Of a stretch of DNA of 7,395 bases, positions 5,957 through 7,395 are shown piece after piece. The notes below the pieces were generated by a model. It was given only the letters and a program-made list of their open reading frames with translations, made no database searches and had not been told where the DNA came from. Numbering within the stretch: position 1 is the stretch's first letter; every line of letters starts with the position of its first letter. Source of the DNA: CAZCWX01 sp964502465 (lineage in GTDB: Bacteria; Desulfobacterota; Binatia; Bin18). The stretch lies in contig CAZCWX010000419.1 in the NCBI GenBank assembly GCA_964502465.1, forward strand, positions 1 to 7,395, written 5' to 3'. The translations under genes were made by a program, and so were the position numbers.

Positions 5957-7143
5957 ACTCGGTTTCGATTTGGGTGATCAATACGCTGCTCTTTTTCACA
6001 CACTTCAGTCTTGCGCTTTCTCAGCCCCTAGCCCCCAGTCCCCAATCCCAGATTGCCGTTCCTCTCGGTCTTCCTACCCCACTCCCTCTTCCAGACGATA
6101 ACCTATTGACGCAAGAGAAAATTGCGCTGGGCCGACGACTTTTTTTCGATCGTCGCCTGTCACCCAACGACACCATGTCGTGCGCCATGTGCCACGTTCC
6201 TGCCCAAGGATTCACTGTGAACGAACTCCGCCTCGCGGTGGGCATCAATGGCAAAACCGGAAAGCGCAATGCCCCTTCGCTGTATAACGTAGCGTATCAA
6301 CAGCTGCTGTTTCATGACGGCCGTGAGTTTACCTTGGAAGACCAGGTGATCTCACCCTTCACCAATCCAGTGGAAATGGCCAATCCCTCCATAGGGTATG
6401 TAGTCAACAAAATAAGCAGACTGCCGGGATACGAGGAAGCGTTTCGGCGAGCATTTGGAGAAAGCGTCAGTGTCGCAACTCTGGGGAAAGCTTTGGCCAG
6501 TTACGAACGGACGTTACTCTCCGGGAGTTCATCCTTCGATCGCTGGTACTTTGCTGGCGAAGCTGACGCCGTCAATGATGAAGTGAAAGCCGGGTTTGAG
6601 CTCTTCGCCGGCAAGGGCCAGTGTTTTGCCTGCCACACGATTGGAAAAGATGCGGCGTTGTTCACTGATCATGCTTTTCACAACACCGGCGTTGCCCATC
6701 TCCAGCTTATTCCCCCAGAAAGTGTGGAGGTTGATTTGGGTGGCGGGCTGATCGTCCAGATGCCGCGCGCCCAGATAGATGAAGTGCTGCTTGTACCGGG
6801 CCAGGACTTAGGCAGATATGAAGTGACGCTCGATCCTACGGATCTGTGGCGCTACAAAACCCCCTCACTCCGTAACGTGGCGCTAACCGCGCCGTACATG
6901 CACAACGGCATATTGCTCACGTTAGCAGAGGTCATCGACTACTATGATCGTGGCGGCACTGGAGCCGAAGGCCAAGACTCACGCATTGCACCACTGCAAC
7001 TCACGACAGAGGAAAAGCACACGCTGCTTGTGTTCTTACGCAGCCTGACTGGAGATAATGTTGCTGTGCTTGCTCAGGAAACCTATCCGCATGCTGAGTT
7101 GGGCGCAAAGGAGGGACACTTGCCCCAGACATCGGCATACTGA
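5953..7143 (+). CDS. Di-heme cytochrome c peroxidase / MauG-like protein
   Basis: A 396-residue protein with two CxxCH heme c motifs: C77-C80-H81 (SCAMCH) and C224-C227-H228 (QCFACH), plus family blocks LGRRLFFDRRLS, HDGREFTLEDQV, KTPSLRNV and APYMHNGILLTL, as in the CcpA/MauG family. The DYYDRGG segment (330-336) puts tyrosines about where classical peroxidases have a methionine ligand to the high-potential heme and where MauG has a tyrosine; this alignment is from memory. A hydrophobic N-terminus (about 5-22) points to export, although it lacks a basic residue. A proline/serine/glutamine-rich stretch (24-33) comes from a heptamer repeat. The start overlaps the SCO stop (ATGA), so translation is probably coupled. 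In the mtoX context it may oxidise or mature MtoX, or consume H2O2. No methylamine dehydrogenase gene, the known MauG substrate, is present here. Confidence 0.9.
   Translation: MNSVSIWVINTLLFFTHFSLALSQPLAPSPQSQIAVPLGLPTPLPLPDDNLLTQEKIALGRRLFFDRRLSPNDTMSCAMCHVPAQGFTVNELRLAVGINGKTGKRNAPSLYNVAYQQLLFHDGREFTLEDQVISPFTNPVEMANPSIGYVVNKISRLPGYEEAFRRAFGESVSVATLGKALASYERTLLSGSSSFDRWYFAGEADAVNDEVKAGFELFAGKGQCFACHTIGKDAALFTDHAFHNTGVAHLQLIPPESVEVDLGGGLIVQMPRAQIDEVLLVPGQDLGRYEVTLDPTDLWRYKTPSLRNVALTAPYMHNGILLTLAEVIDYYDRGGTGAEGQDSRIAPLQLTTEEKHTLLVFLRSLTGDNVAVLAQETYPHAELGAKEGHLPQTSAY
6023..6050. repeat. C-rich heptamer repeat within the MauG-like gene
   Basis: Four degenerate heptamers in tandem: AGCCCCT, AGCCCCC, AGTCCCC, AATCCCA. 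They encode residues 24-33 (QPLAPSPQSQ), right where the signal peptide should be cut and the mature protein begins. The composition differs sharply from the flanking coding sequence and resembles intergenic minisatellite tracts. Confidence 0.65.
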
Positions 7144-7366
7144 GCCGTATAGAGAATATTCCTGAGAACGGGCAGACGCTCTTGCCCCCAGCCAGCAAGA
7201 TCTGAAACGAGAGTGCCCACCCCAAGGGGCAGTTCAGGTTCAAAGAGAATTTAGATACCGATAGCCCAGTGTGCTAAAAAACCCTCGCCATTTCACAAGT
7301 TTTTGCTCAGCGTCCGCTATCCTGAGGGTTGACAGTGATCCTGCTTCCTGCCATCTCTTGTTCATT
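7144..7366. other. Non-coding stretch after the MauG-like gene
   Basis: No supported gene. Two weak hairpins occur: GGGCA (7170-7174) with TGCCC (7183-7187), and TGCCC (7214-7218) with GGGCA (7227-7231). Neither has a U-run, so termination is not claimed. AACCCTC (7280-7286) and GAGGGTT (7324-7330) form a 7-bp inverted repeat 37 bases apart. TTGACA at 7329-7334 is a perfect -35 match, but no good -10 follows at normal spacing. Confidence 0.35.
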
Positions 7367-7395
7367 ATGCAAGCGCTCAAAGTCGAAGCGATCGT
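7367..7395 (+). CDS. Possible start of a further gene, cut by window edge
   Basis: An ATG at 7367 opens a frame that runs to the window end and reads MQALKVEAI plus one partial codon pair. This start resembles small antitoxin-like proteins often written next to PIN-domain toxins, but that is recall from about ten residues. No ribosome-binding site is visible upstream. It could be chance. Confidence 0.3.

Noticed and set aside
7170..7231. Rho-independent terminator after the MauG-like gene
   Set aside because: Stems are only five base pairs with bulky loops and lack a U-run.

Overview
The window reads as a piece of an uncultured Gram-negative bacterial genome with roughly 50-55 % GC by eye. 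Secreted proteins with periplasmic signal peptides, c-type cytochrome motifs and abundant short dispersed intergenic repeats recall metagenomic Deltaproteobacteria/Tectomicrobia-like genomes. That placement is an impression, because no marker gene is present.

Layout, left to right. (1) Bases 1-1376, minus strand: the first 458 codons of a large protein with an N-terminal phospholipase-D-type (HKD) nuclease domain followed by a Snf2/DEAD-like helicase core, cut off by the window edge. This is a defence-type architecture. (2) 1467-2516, minus: a secreted NodB/CE4-type polysaccharide deacetylase resembling the Helicobacter PgdA/PuuE-like branch. (3) 2592-3050, plus: a small four-helix DoxX-family membrane protein transcribed divergently from the deacetylase. 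(4) 3203-3553, minus: a VOC/glyoxalase-fold protein convergent with doxX, with a long imperfect hairpin between the two. (5) 3829-7143, plus: a three-gene cluster for a periplasmic SBP56-type methanethiol oxidase (mtoX), a SCO1/SenC copper chaperone-like protein and a di-heme cytochrome c peroxidase/MauG-like protein. (6) 7144-7395: a non-coding stretch and possibly the first ten codons of another gene.

The mtoX-SCO-MauG trio is the functional core. In Hyphomicrobium, mtoX is known to sit with SCO and MauG homologues. MtoX oxidises methanethiol to formaldehyde, H2S and H2O2 and needs copper. A coherent reading is that SCO delivers copper or handles thiols, and that the di-heme protein matures the enzyme or handles peroxide. 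SCO and MauG overlap by four bases (ATGA), whereas mtoX and SCO are separated by a perfect 9-bp hairpin.

The least expected signal is the repeats. At least four families of short palindromic or degenerate tandem repeats fill the gaps and run into genes. They supply a stop codon, ribosome-binding sequences, and apparently the N-terminal parts of two secreted proteins. The protein set matches known families. If something is undescribed here, it is this repeat-gene interplay, or the defence locus that continues off the left edge.
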